In this document: one piece after another, positions 1 to 7,951 of the stretch
Layout of the letters: each line of letters opens with the position of its first letter
How positions within the stretch are numbered: the stretch's first letter is position 1
DNA from: Shewanella psychrotolerans
GTDB lineage: Bacteria > Pseudomonadota > Gammaproteobacteria > Enterobacterales > Shewanellaceae
Length of the DNA stretch: 64,000 bases
Direction: 5' to 3'
NCBI RefSeq assembly: GCF_019457595.1
Contig: NZ_CP080419.1
Span: 62,001 to 126,000 of the forward strand
Program-made: the position numbers and the translations under genes
Notes under the pieces: model-generated
Database searches by the model: none
What the model was told of the DNA's origin: nothing
What the model saw: only the letters and a program-made list of their open reading frames with translations

Positions 1-1
1 A

Positions 2-1618
2 GTATTGGGGCAGACACAAATTCTTCAAAATCTGATCCCACCAACGGTAAGCTATACCACCGAGGGCAATGTGTTAGTCATTGGCCCCGAGGATTTGGCT
101 CGCTTAGCTGCGGGCAAATTGTCCAATATGGGCCAGCGTGCCATTCTTGCAAATGAGTCCATCACTAGCCAAGATGAAGCCCACCTTGAGAAGGTGATGG
201 CCGCCGCTGAAGGCGTTGAGAGTTACTATAATAAGCTAATTGAAATTAAAGGCTTTCTTGGTCAATTCCAAGTCAAAGTTGAACATGACAGCGGCTCTGC
301 GGATCTAAGCTTAGTGGCGATTCGCAAAGCGCACTTCGATCTTATCCTCGATCTGAGTCAATCTCCTTGTATTAATCTTGAGATGTTACCACCAGGCTAT
401 TTTTATGTGGGTCAAGATGAAGCTAAGCTCGCTGATGCTATTGCGCAACTTCCCGATCTTATTGGTGAGTTTGATAAACCGCGCTATGTCAAAGTGAATA
501 GTGAGATTTGTGCTCATAACCGTAACGGTATCGATGGTTGTAATCGCTGCCTGAATTTTTGTCCGGCAGATGCTATTTCAAGTGTTAACAAGAAGATAGA
601 GATCGATCCCTATCTTTGTCATGGCGCAGGAAGTTGTACTAATGCTTGCCCCACAGGCGCCATTAGTTATGACCTACCGACACCACAGGCGTTGCATTCC
701 TATCTACACAAGATCGTTAGTCGTTTTCGTGATCAAGCCCTGATAGCGCCTGTCATCCTGTTTCACGATGCCGCGAATGGTGCCAGCTTAGTTGATGACG
801 ATTTACCTGGGGCTATTATTCCAGTAGAGCTTGAAGAGATCACTGTGGCGAGTATGGACCATTGGATGTCGGCTTTGGCTTGGGGAGCAAGACAGATAAT
901 CGTCCTGAATACCGATGCTACAGCGCCGACACTGACACAGATGCTCAACGGTGAGCAATCGCTGGCTAACGATATTTTCGACGAGATGGGCCAGCCTCGT
1001 CGTGTGAGCGTACTTAATCAAGATCAACTGGGTGAACTGACTAGGTTAATTGAAGTCAGCGCAAGCTGGCCTGTGATAGTACCAGGTGAGTTTGCAGCAA
1101 CGACTAAGCGTAAAACTTTGTATGCGGCAATTGATCACCTAAATAGCCAAGCGGCCTCTACCGATTCTTGCTTAAGTAAGAGCAATATACCTTTCGGTAA
1201 AGTGAGCGTTAATAAAGATAACTGCACCCTTTGTCTATCTTGTGTTTCTACCTGTCCTACGCAAGCGTTGACAGATGGTGGTGACAAACCTGCGTTGCAT
1301 TTTGTTGAGCAAGATTGTGTGCAATGTGGATTGTGTGAGTCAGCCTGTCCAGAGAAGGTTATTAGCCTTACACCTCAAATGAATTTCGATGCTGCTGCAC
1401 GTCAGGAGCGTCAAACCTTGAACGAGGAGGAACCATTTGAATGTATTCGATGTGGAACCCCTTTTGCTACCCAATCCATGGTGCAACGGATGCTGGAAGT
1501 AGTCGGAGGCCATAGTGCCTTTAGCGCTAACACAGAACGATTAAAGATGTGTAGTGACTGCCGGGTAAAAGACATGTTTGAAGACATCCTTCAAGATCCT
1601 GAAAAGCAATTGCGATAA
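2..1618 (+). CDS. 4Fe-4S polyferredoxin-like protein of formate dehydrogenase locus (5' partial)
   Basis: The frame is open through the left edge, so the true start lies outside the window; the TTG at 5 is only the first possible start inside it. Counting from that TTG, residues about 169-216 carry two ferredoxin-type cysteine clusters (CNRCLNFCP and CTNACP) and about 398-450 carry two more (CTLCLSCVSTCP and CVQCGLCESACP), followed by extra CxxC pairs (CIRC, CSDC) near the C-terminus. It therefore probably binds four or more [4Fe-4S] clusters and moves electrons in the cytoplasm; no signal peptide can be judged. It sits 10 bp before a TorD chaperone and upstream of the fdh operons, which suggests a role in electron transfer to, or maturation of, formate dehydrogenase. 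The exact partner is unknown. Confidence 0.85.
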   Translation, partial: VLGQTQILQNLIPPTVSYTTEGNVLVIGPEDLARLAAGKLSNMGQRAILANESITSQDEAHLEKVMAAAEGVESYYNKLIEIKGFLGQFQVKVEHDSGSADLSLVAIRKAHFDLILDLSQSPCINLEMLPPGYFYVGQDEAKLADAIAQLPDLIGEFDKPRYVKVNSEICAHNRNGIDGCNRCLNFCPADAISSVNKKIEIDPYLCHGAGSCTNACPTGAISYDLPTPQALHSYLHKIVSRFRDQALIAPVILFHDAANGASLVDDDLPGAIIPVELEEITVASMDHWMSALAWGARQIIVLNTDATAPTLTQMLNGEQSLANDIFDEMGQPRRVSVLNQDQLGELTRLIEVSASWPVIVPGEFAATTKRKTLYAAIDHLNSQAASTDSCLSKSNIPFGKVSVNKDNCTLCLSCVSTCPTQALTDGGDKPALHFVEQDCVQCGLCESACPEKVISLTPQMNFDAAARQERQTLNEEEPFECIRCGTPFATQSMVQRMLEVVGGHSAFSANTERLKMCSDCRVKDMFEDILQDPEKQLR

Positions 1619-1628
1619 GAGTTTAGCC

Positions 1629-2294
1629 ATGACCGAATTAGTAAGAGAAGTATCAGAAAACGATCAGTTAAGAGCCGATATCTACCAGCTTTTGGCGGCG
1701 CTACTACGTCATCAGCCTAGTGCCGAGCTATTGCAGTTTCTTTCGACCCTTGAAATCGATGTCGATGACGACAGCGACATGACTAAAGCTTGGTCTGGGT
1801 TGAAACTTGCTGCGGAGCAATTTACGACCGAACAACTAGAAGAGGAGTATTTCAATATTTTCCTCGGTGTTGGCAGTGGTGAGATTTTGCCCTATGGCAG
1901 CTGGTTTATGACAGGCTCATTGATGGATAAGCCACTTGCGTTGCTACGTCAAGATTTAATGCAGTTGGGCTTTGAGCGCAGTGACGATGTCAAAGAGCCT
2001 GAAGATCATGTTGCTGCGCTTTGCGAAGTCATGGGCACTTTGATTTTAGAAGCACCTGGCTATCGCCAATTAGCATTTTATCAGCGTCATATTGGTAGCT
2101 GGATAGAGCGTTTTTGCGATCATCTAGCGCGTACGCCAAGCGCTGCGTTTTATGCGACGGTAGCTCAGTTAGCAAAGTCATTCTTTGTTATCGAGGCTAA
2201 CGAGTTTGAACAATTAAGTTTAAATATTCCGGTGAACTGCCCAGGTAGTGAAGCGGTGAAGATTGAACCGTCAACCAATGAGTTAGCATCATAA
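1629..2294 (+). CDS. TorD/DmsD-family molybdoenzyme chaperone
   Basis: A 221 aa all-helical-type protein. The stretch LEEEYFNIFLG followed by LPYGSWFM matches the TorD/NarJ family, whose members bind Tat signal peptides and help insert molybdenum cofactor before export. I start at ATG 1629 (MTELVREV), 10 bp after the stop of the Fe-S protein. An in-frame upstream ATG at 1578 would overlap that gene and lacks support. The partners are presumably the Tat-exported FdhA proteins downstream. It is co-transcribed with the Fe-S protein, and a hairpin follows it. Confidence 0.88.
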   Translation: MTELVREVSENDQLRADIYQLLAALLRHQPSAELLQFLSTLEIDVDDDSDMTKAWSGLKLAAEQFTTEQLEEEYFNIFLGVGSGEILPYGSWFMTGSLMDKPLALLRQDLMQLGFERSDDVKEPEDHVAALCEVMGTLILEAPGYRQLAFYQRHIGSWIERFCDHLARTPSAAFYATVAQLAKSFFVIEANEFEQLSLNIPVNCPGSEAVKIEPSTNELAS

Positions 2295-2311
2295 GTTGAT
2301 GGTTTACCCTT

Positions 2312-2341
2312 TATGCCAGTTCGTTGATATGAACTGGCATA
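2312..2341 (+). other. intercistronic hairpin without U-tract (torD to fdh1)
   Basis: A perfect 11-bp inverted repeat, TATGCCAGTTC and GAACTGGCATA, with an 8-nt loop. It is followed by GCGAAAATG rather than a T run, so it is not a classical intrinsic terminator. It may stabilise or delimit the mRNA between the accessory genes and the first fdh operon, or attenuate transcription. Confidence 0.6.
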
Positions 2342-2468
2342 GCGAAAATGAGGGGTTACCCTCAACACAAGCAGGATCGTAGCTTTTACAAGGTTAAGCA
2401 AAACTGAGTTTGACTTAACTGTGATGATAAAGGTTACGACTCAAATTGAGACAACATTAGGAGACACT

Positions 2469-2669
2469 ATGAAGAAGCAAGCTTCCGATATGGGTCGTCG
2501 TCAACTACTAAAAGCGTTAGCTGTTGGTAGTGCTGCTGGTGCAGTTGCGACAGTCAGTGGTCAAGCGATGGCCGCGGCACCAGCATCTACTCCAGAGTCA
2601 ACCCACGGCGATGGTTATCACGAAACAGATCATATTCGTAGTTATTACGCGTCGTTACGTACTAAGTAA
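2469..2669 (+). CDS. formate dehydrogenase-region Tat-signal microprotein, copy 1
   Basis: A 66 aa protein starting at ATG 2469, preceded by TTAGGAGAC. An upstream in-frame ATG (2421) gives an untypical N-terminal extension. Residues 1-30 are a twin-arginine signal (GRRQLLKALAVG, then a hydrophobic segment and AMA cleavage-like end). The mature part is only about 35 aa and ends GYHETDHIRSYYASLRTK. It matches the family named formate dehydrogenase region TAT target, which has no established function. The C-terminal 18 residues are nearly the same in copy 2 at 7737, and both copies lie directly before fdhA. A small structural subunit or assembly factor of the exported enzyme is a reasonable inference. 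Confidence 0.85.
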   Translation: MKKQASDMGRRQLLKALAVGSAAGAVATVSGQAMAAAPASTPESTHGDGYHETDHIRSYYASLRTK

Positions 2670-2735
2670 GTGGCTACTAGCTAGTTTACGAAACGGTAAT
2701 TACGCAGTAATTCAATAACATTAGGAGAGTGTGTG

Positions 2736-5585
2736 ATGCGATTAACCCGCAAAACAGACCAGGCAGAAGGTGCTAAAAAGCCAGCCCTAGGTCTAAACCG
2801 TCGTCAGTTCCTTCAGTCTGCAGGTCTTGCAACTGGTGGTATTGCCGCGGCCTCAATGCTTGGCGCTGGAATGATGCGCAAAGCCGAAGCAAAAGAAGTT
2901 CCTCATGATGCGCCAACTGAAGTAAAACGTACTATCTGTTCTCATTGTTCAGTGGGCTGTGGTATCTATGCTGAAGTTCAAAATGGTGTATGGACAGGTC
3001 AAGAGCCTGCCTTCGATCATCCATTTAACGCTGGTGGTCACTGTGCAAAAGGTGCTGCATTGCGTGAACATGGTCATGGTGAGAAGCGTCTTAAGTATCC
3101 AATGAAACTGGAAGGCGGTAAGTGGAAGCGTCTCTCTTGGGAACAAGCCATTGAAGAAGTTGGCCAAAAGGCACTCGATATTCGTGCTGAATCTGGTCCA
3201 GACTCTGTATTCTTTATGGGCAGTGCTAAGTTCTCTAATGAGCAAGCTTACATGTACCGTAAATTCGCAGCGATGTGGGGCACCAATAACGTCGACCACT
3301 CAGCGCGTATTTGTCACTCTACCACTGTAGCCGGTGTTGCAAACACTTGGGGCTATGGTGCGCAAACCAACTCTTTCAACGATATTCGTAATGCAAAAGC
3401 GATGATGTTCATTGGGTCTAACCCATCAGAAGCACATCCTGTTTCAATGCAGCATATCTTGGAAGGTAAAGAGCGCGGGGCGAAAATTATCGTTGTCGAC
3501 CCTCGTTTCACCCGAACTGCAGCCAAAGCTGACGAGTTCGTGCATATTCGCCCAGGTACCGATATTCCTTATATCTATGGTCTGCTGTGGCATATCTTCG
3601 AAAACAAGTGGGAAGACCAAACCTTCATCGACCAGCGTGTTTATGGTATGGAGCGCATCCGCGAAGCGGCAGCTAAGTGGACACCTGATGAAGTTGAAAA
3701 CGTAGTCGGTGTGCCAAAAGAGCAGATGTATCGCGTAGCTAAACTGCTTGCTGAAACTAAGCCTGGCACTGTTGTTTGGTGTATGGGTGGTACTCAGCAT
3801 CATATTGGTAATGCCAATACCCGTGCATACTGTATCCTGCAGCTAGCCCTAGGTAATATGGGTGTGTCTGGTGGTGGTACTAACATCTTCCGTGGTCATG
3901 ATAACGTACAGGGTGCAACGGACTTTGGTCTACTGTTCGATAACTTGCCTGGTTACTATGGCTTGAAGACAGGTGCTTGGAAGCACTGGTGTAATGTTTG
4001 GGACTTGGATTATGAATGGGTGAAAGCTCGTTTCGACCAGGAACAACATCTTGGCCAAGATCCAATGACATCGACCGGTATCCCATGTTCACGTTGGCAT
4101 GATGGTGTACTCGAAGATAAAACTAAGATTGCTCAGAAAGATAATATTCGTATGTCTTTCTTCTGGGGCCAGTCTGTTAACACCGAAACCCGTGGTCGTG
4201 AAGTGCGTGAAGCATTGAATAAGATGGACACTGTGGTTGTTGTGGATCCATTCCCAACGATGGCGGGTGTTATGCACACTCGTACAGACGGTGTTTATCT
4301 GTTACCTGCATCGACTCAGTTTGAGACCTATGGCTCAGTATCTGCTTCTAACCGCTCACTGCAGTGGCGTTCACAGGTTATCGAGCCTCTGTTTGAGTCT
4401 AAGCCTGATCACGTCATCATGTACAAGTTGGCGAAGAAGTGGGGTATAGAGAAAGAGTTCTGTAAGCATATCAAGGTGAACGGTGATGAGCCGTTGATCG
4501 AAGATATTACTCGTGAGTTCAACAAGGGGATGTGGACCATTGGTTACACAGGTCAGAGCCCTGAACGTCTCAAGATGCACCAAGAAAACTGGGGCACTTT
4601 CGATATCAAGACTCTGGAAGCGCCAGGTGGTCCAGCTAAAGGCGAAACCTATGGTCTACCTTGGCCATGTTGGGGTACACCAGAGATGAAGCATCCAGGT
4701 ACTCAGATCCTTTACCGTACAGACCGTGAAGTCCGCTTTGGTGGTGGTAACTTCCGTGCACGTTACGGTGTTGAGCACGATGGTAACAACATTTTGGCCG
4801 AAGGCTCTTACTCTAAGGGCAGTGAGATCAAAGATGGTTATCCAGAGTTTACCGATAAGATGCTTAAGCAACTTGGTTGGTGGGACGAGCTAACCGCTGA
4901 AGAGAAAGTGGCTGCTGAAGGTAAAAACTGGAAGACTGATATCTCTGGTGGTATCCAGCGTGTTGCTATCAAGCACGGTTGTATTCCATTTGGTAACGCT
5001 AAGGCACGTTGTATTGTTTGGAACTTCCCAGATGATATCCCTGTGCACCGCGAGCCACTTTATACGCCTCGTCGTGACTTGGTATCTAAGTACCCAACTT
5101 ATGATGACCGTATGGTTGCACGTCTTCCAACCCTGTATAAGTCAATTCAGGATCAAGACTTCGCCAAAGACTTCCCACTGGCATTGACCTCGGGGCGTTT
5201 GGTTGAATATGAAGGTGGTGGTGAAGAGACGCGTTCTAATCCTTGGTTAGCTGAACTTCAGCAAGAGATGTTTATCGAAATCAGTCCTGGTGATGCAGCG
5301 GATCGTGGTCTTCGTGATGGTGATGAAGTATGGGTTCATAGCCCAGAAGGCGCCAAAATTAAGGTTCAGGCTATGGTAACACCACGGGTTATTAACGGTG
5401 AGTGTTTCATGCCATACCACTTCGCAGGTATGTTCGAAGGCGAGAGCCTAGAGAAGAACTACCCAGAAGGTACTGTACCTTACATCATTGGTGAATCAGC
5501 CAATACCGTATTGACCTATGGCTATGACGTCGTGACTCAGATGCAAGAGACTAAGTCTAGCTTGTGTCAGATCACCAAAGCCTAA
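2736..5585 (+). CDS. fdhA: formate dehydrogenase catalytic subunit, copy 1
   Basis: A 949 aa molybdopterin/tungstopterin oxidoreductase that oxidises formate to CO2 in the periplasm. A Tat signal (NRRQFLQSAG, about residues 21-30) comes first, then an N-terminal [4Fe-4S] site (C68, C71, C75, C103). The Mo/W ligand region is ARICHSTTVAG with Cys193 where E. coli FdnG has selenocysteine, followed by His. Pterin-binding segments include GSNPSEAHPV and GGGTNIFRGHDNVQG. I choose ATG 2736 over GTG 2733: AGGAG is 8 nt upstream and the N-terminus then aligns exactly with copy 2 (MRLTRKT versus MKLTRKT). It lies between the Tat microprotein and fdhB. The two FdhA copies look about four-fifths identical. 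Confidence 0.96.
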   Translation: MRLTRKTDQAEGAKKPALGLNRRQFLQSAGLATGGIAAASMLGAGMMRKAEAKEVPHDAPTEVKRTICSHCSVGCGIYAEVQNGVWTGQEPAFDHPFNAGGHCAKGAALREHGHGEKRLKYPMKLEGGKWKRLSWEQAIEEVGQKALDIRAESGPDSVFFMGSAKFSNEQAYMYRKFAAMWGTNNVDHSARICHSTTVAGVANTWGYGAQTNSFNDIRNAKAMMFIGSNPSEAHPVSMQHILEGKERGAKIIVVDPRFTRTAAKADEFVHIRPGTDIPYIYGLLWHIFENKWEDQTFIDQRVYGMERIREAAAKWTPDEVENVVGVPKEQMYRVAKLLAETKPGTVVWCMGGTQHHIGNANTRAYCILQLALGNMGVSGGGTNIFRGHDNVQGATDFGLLFDNLPGYYGLKTGAWKHWCNVWDLDYEWVKARFDQEQHLGQDPMTSTGIPCSRWHDGVLEDKTKIAQKDNIRMSFFWGQSVNTETRGREVREALNKMDTVVVVDPFPTMAGVMHTRTDGVYLLPASTQFETYGSVSASNRSLQWRSQVIEPLFESKPDHVIMYKLAKKWGIEKEFCKHIKVNGDEPLIEDITREFNKGMWTIGYTGQSPERLKMHQENWGTFDIKTLEAPGGPAKGETYGLPWPCWGTPEMKHPGTQILYRTDREVRFGGGNFRARYGVEHDGNNILAEGSYSKGSEIKDGYPEFTDKMLKQLGWWDELTAEEKVAAEGKNWKTDISGGIQRVAIKHGCIPFGNAKARCIVWNFPDDIPVHREPLYTPRRDLVSKYPTYDDRMVARLPTLYKSIQDQDFAKDFPLALTSGRLVEYEGGGEETRSNPWLAELQQEMFIEISPGDAADRGLRDGDEVWVHSPEGAKIKVQAMVTPRVINGECFMPYHFAGMFEGESLEKNYPEGTVPYIIGESANTVLTYGYDVVTQMQETKSSLCQITKA

Positions 5586-5612
5586 CTGAACTTGATGAGG
5601 AGATAAGCCATT

Positions 5613-6203
5613 ATGGCAGTCATGAAATTTCTATGTGACACCAAACGCTGCATCGAGTGTAACGGTTGCGTCACAGCATGTAAGAACGAAAACGATTCCG
5701 CTCTCGAGTGGGGTATTCAACGTCGCCGCGTAGTGACCATCAATGATGGTCAGCCAGGTGAAGCATCTATCTCAGTGGCGTGTATGCACTGTACCGATGC
5801 CCCTTGCCAAGCCGTTTGCCCTGCAAACTGTTTCTACAAGACTGAAGACGGTTTAACGCTACACAACAAAGATACTTGTATCGGTTGTGGTTACTGCCTC
5901 TATGCTTGCCCATTTGGCGCACCTCAGTTCCCTAAACAGGGTGCATTTGGTAGCCGCGGTAAGATGGATAAGTGTACTTTCTGTGCCGGTGGCCCAGAAG
6001 AGACCTTCTCCGATGCAGAACGTCAGAAGTATGGTGCTAACCGCCTTGCCGAAGGTAAGTTGCCAATGTGTGCCGAACTTTGTTCGACTAAGGCACTGCT
6101 GGCTGGTGATGCAGAAGTCGTTTCAAGCATCTACCGTGAGCGTATTGCCGCACGTGGTAACCCTAATGCAATCTGGGGTTACACCCCTAAGACTGGCGTT
6201 TAA
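5613..6203 (+). CDS. fdhB: formate dehydrogenase iron-sulfur subunit, copy 1
   Basis: A 196 aa ferredoxin-type electron transfer subunit. Four cysteine clusters are visible: CIECNGCVTACKNE, CMHCTDAPCQAVCP, CIGCGYCLYACPFG, and a CTFC/CAELC pair, enough for four [4Fe-4S] centres as in FdnH. It passes electrons from FdhA to the cytochrome b subunit. It is much shorter than E. coli FdnH and has no C-terminal membrane helix, so anchoring must depend on FdhC. It has no signal of its own and presumably hitch-hikes through Tat with FdhA. It starts 27 bp after fdhA behind GAGGAGATAAGCC. Confidence 0.95.
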   Translation: MAVMKFLCDTKRCIECNGCVTACKNENDSALEWGIQRRRVVTINDGQPGEASISVACMHCTDAPCQAVCPANCFYKTEDGLTLHNKDTCIGCGYCLYACPFGAPQFPKQGAFGSRGKMDKCTFCAGGPEETFSDAERQKYGANRLAEGKLPMCAELCSTKALLAGDAEVVSSIYRERIAARGNPNAIWGYTPKTGV

Positions 6204-6213
6204 AGTGAATAGT

Positions 6214-6237
6214 ACCGTAAGCCCTCGGGCTTACGGT
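6214..6237 (+). other. intercistronic hairpin fdhB1-fdhC1
   Basis: Inverted repeat ACCGTAAGCCC / GGGCTTACGGT in the 50-bp gap between fdhB and fdhC, ending just before the fdhC ribosome binding site (AAAGGAG). There is no T run. The paralogous operon has a hairpin at the same place with unrelated sequence (11426-11451). It may set subunit stoichiometry by protecting or separating mRNA segments. Confidence 0.6.
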
Positions 6238-6253
6238 CTGTAAAGGAGTGACT

Positions 6254-7261
6254 ATGTTATTAAAATCACTGCGCAGCCTATTCACTGTGTTGTTATTGCC
6301 ATTGGTCTTGGCGATGGGCTTAGGGTTGAGTACGGCGGCGGTTGCGGTCGATGAGCAAACCAGTCAACAAATGGCAAACACCAGCGATGCCGATCTATGG
6401 CGAGCTGTGAAGTCTGGAGACAAGGGATACACTACGGCACAAGGTGCTGAGGGTGGAGTCATGATTAATGTTTCGGCTATTGAAGGCACAAACATTAAGA
6501 ATGAATTTCTTACGCCCGTTATGGCACTGGCCGTGGTCGGTGTTTTTGGTGCTTTCTTGTTCTTCTATCTGGTTAACGGAGCCTCTAAGTTAAGCCATGG
6601 TTTCTCGGGCAAGATGGTTCTGCGCTGGACTAAGGCCGATCTTTGGATTCACTGGGTACTGGCTATCTCATGCATGGCGTTGATCTTTACTGGTCTCAAC
6701 ATCATGCTGGGTAAACATGTATTACAGCCTTATGTCGGTACAGGTATTTGGGCATCGCTCATCTATGGCAGCAAGACCATTCACGACTATGTGGGTCCGC
6801 TGTTCATCGTCGCCTGGGCTTTATGTGTGGTTAAATGGATGCCGATGCAGACATTTAAATTGTATGACCTTAAGTGGTTCCTGGTTGTAGGTGGTTACAT
6901 CAACTTCGGTCCATTCAAGGGTAAGCATCCAGACAGCGGCTTTGCCAACGCGGGTGAGAAGATGTGGTTCTGGACACTAACACTATTCGGACTCTTTATT
7001 GCTGTCTCGGGTATTATGTTGGTTATGCCAGGTCTAGATCTGCCACGTGAAGCGTCGATGGCGGCACTTCTGATCCATGGGCTGAGCGCCATCATCATCA
7101 TCGCCTTTACTATCGTCCACATCTGGATGGCGACAGTATTGAGTGAAGGTGGTATGGAGTGTATGAAGTCGGGTTACTGTGATGAGAACTGGGCTATTCA
7201 GCACCATAACCTTTGGTATGATGAGATCAAAGAAAACGGTACACTGACCTACAAAGAGTAG
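6254..7261 (+). CDS. fdhC: formate dehydrogenase cytochrome b556 subunit, copy 1
   Basis: A 335 aa membrane subunit that takes electrons from FdhB and reduces quinone. A cleavable-type hydrophobic N-terminus (residues about 5-30, ending AAVAVD) is followed by about 60 soluble residues, then a four-helix b-type cytochrome core. Conserved features include WIHWVLAISCMALIFTGL, HDYVGPLF, VGGYINFGPFKGKHPD and HIWMATVLSEGGMECM, and the helices carry candidate heme-ligand histidines. I choose ATG 6254, with AGGAG 5 nt upstream; GTG 6248 lies inside that ribosome binding site. It is the last gene of operon 1. Confidence 0.93.
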   Translation: MLLKSLRSLFTVLLLPLVLAMGLGLSTAAVAVDEQTSQQMANTSDADLWRAVKSGDKGYTTAQGAEGGVMINVSAIEGTNIKNEFLTPVMALAVVGVFGAFLFFYLVNGASKLSHGFSGKMVLRWTKADLWIHWVLAISCMALIFTGLNIMLGKHVLQPYVGTGIWASLIYGSKTIHDYVGPLFIVAWALCVVKWMPMQTFKLYDLKWFLVVGGYINFGPFKGKHPDSGFANAGEKMWFWTLTLFGLFIAVSGIMLVMPGLDLPREASMAALLIHGLSAIIIIAFTIVHIWMATVLSEGGMECMKSGYCDENWAIQHHNLWYDEIKENGTLTYKE

Positions 7262-7298
7262 ATCTGAGTCGCCGCTTAAGCTTGAATAAAAGCGCATC

Positions 7299-7340
7299 GA
7301 AAAAACACCCTTCTTGGTTATCAGGTGGGGTGTTTTTTTA
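7299..7340 (+). terminator. intrinsic terminator of fdh operon 1
   Basis: AAAAACACCC is repeated inverted as GGGGTGTTTTTTT, giving a GC-containing stem with a 16-nt loop and a T run about 40 bp after fdhC. It separates operon 1 from operon 2. Confidence 0.85.
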
Positions 7341-7736
7341 TGGGGAACTGAGCTAGAGAGGTGGACCTAGATCACTTTTGACGAAATTTTAAGTAATATT
7401 TTTATTTTCAATAACAACAACTTCATTACATCTACTGGATCCCGATTTTGTCTTTTTTTGGCGTTTGCCATCATAGTGTGTCAAATAAAATGTGACACGC
7501 TTAACGCTTTGGCCATTTATTCACTTTTTCTACTTATCCAACCCTGTTTAGATCAATATTCGCTTTCTGTTTCTTACCTATATTGCCGCGGCAATTAATC
7601 GGATGTTTTTAATAAATAAAGCAATTTTACCAAATCGCCACCTGTAAATAACATTGCCATAACCAATGTTTAGGGGCTTCGCTTGAATAGAATCATCCCT
7701 AGTAATCGAACTTTTCTAAATCCACTAGGAGCAAGA
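7341..7736 (+). promoter_or_regulatory. regulatory region of fdh operon 2
   Basis: About 400 bp of AT-rich non-coding DNA. At 7361-7376, GTGGACCTAGATCACT matches 11 of 16 positions of the CRP consensus palindrome, with a good right half. At 7478-7498 there is an inverted repeat GTGTCA-N9-TGACAC. I cannot fix the -10/-35 boxes confidently. In Shewanella CRP controls many anaerobic genes, so the first site is plausible, but it is weak on one side. Confidence 0.4.
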
Positions 7737-7934
7737 ATGAAGAAGCAACAGCCCGATCTGAATCGCAGATCTTTGCTGAAAGCACTCACCATTGGTGGTA
7801 CGGCCGGTGTGGCCATTGCCGCCAGCGGTGTGAGTGTTGCTCATGCAACAGAGAATAAATCTCAAGAAAAACATACCGAAGGCTACCATGAAACTGCACA
7901 TATCCGCAGTTATTACAATAGCTTGCGTAGCTAA
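7737..7934 (+). CDS. formate dehydrogenase-region Tat-signal microprotein, copy 2
   Basis: A 65 aa paralogue of the protein at 2469. A Tat motif NRRSLLKALTIGG is followed by a hydrophobic segment and a SVAHA cleavage-like end, then a roughly 32 aa mature tail ending GYHETAHIRSYYNSLRS. The start is ATG 7737 with AGGAGCAAG upstream; the open frame extends to 7683 without a ribosome binding site. It lies 17 bp before fdhA2. Conservation of the C-terminal tail between copies, while the signal part drifts, argues that the tail is functional. Function unknown. Confidence 0.85.
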   Translation: MKKQQPDLNRRSLLKALTIGGTAGVAIAASGVSVAHATENKSQEKHTEGYHETAHIRSYYNSLRS

Positions 7935-7951
7935 TTAGGAGAATTTGAGCG

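Noticed and set aside
2949..3803. Minus-strand frames within fdhA1
   Set aside because: Antisense shadows; the same pattern occurs in fdhA2, as expected from codon bias.
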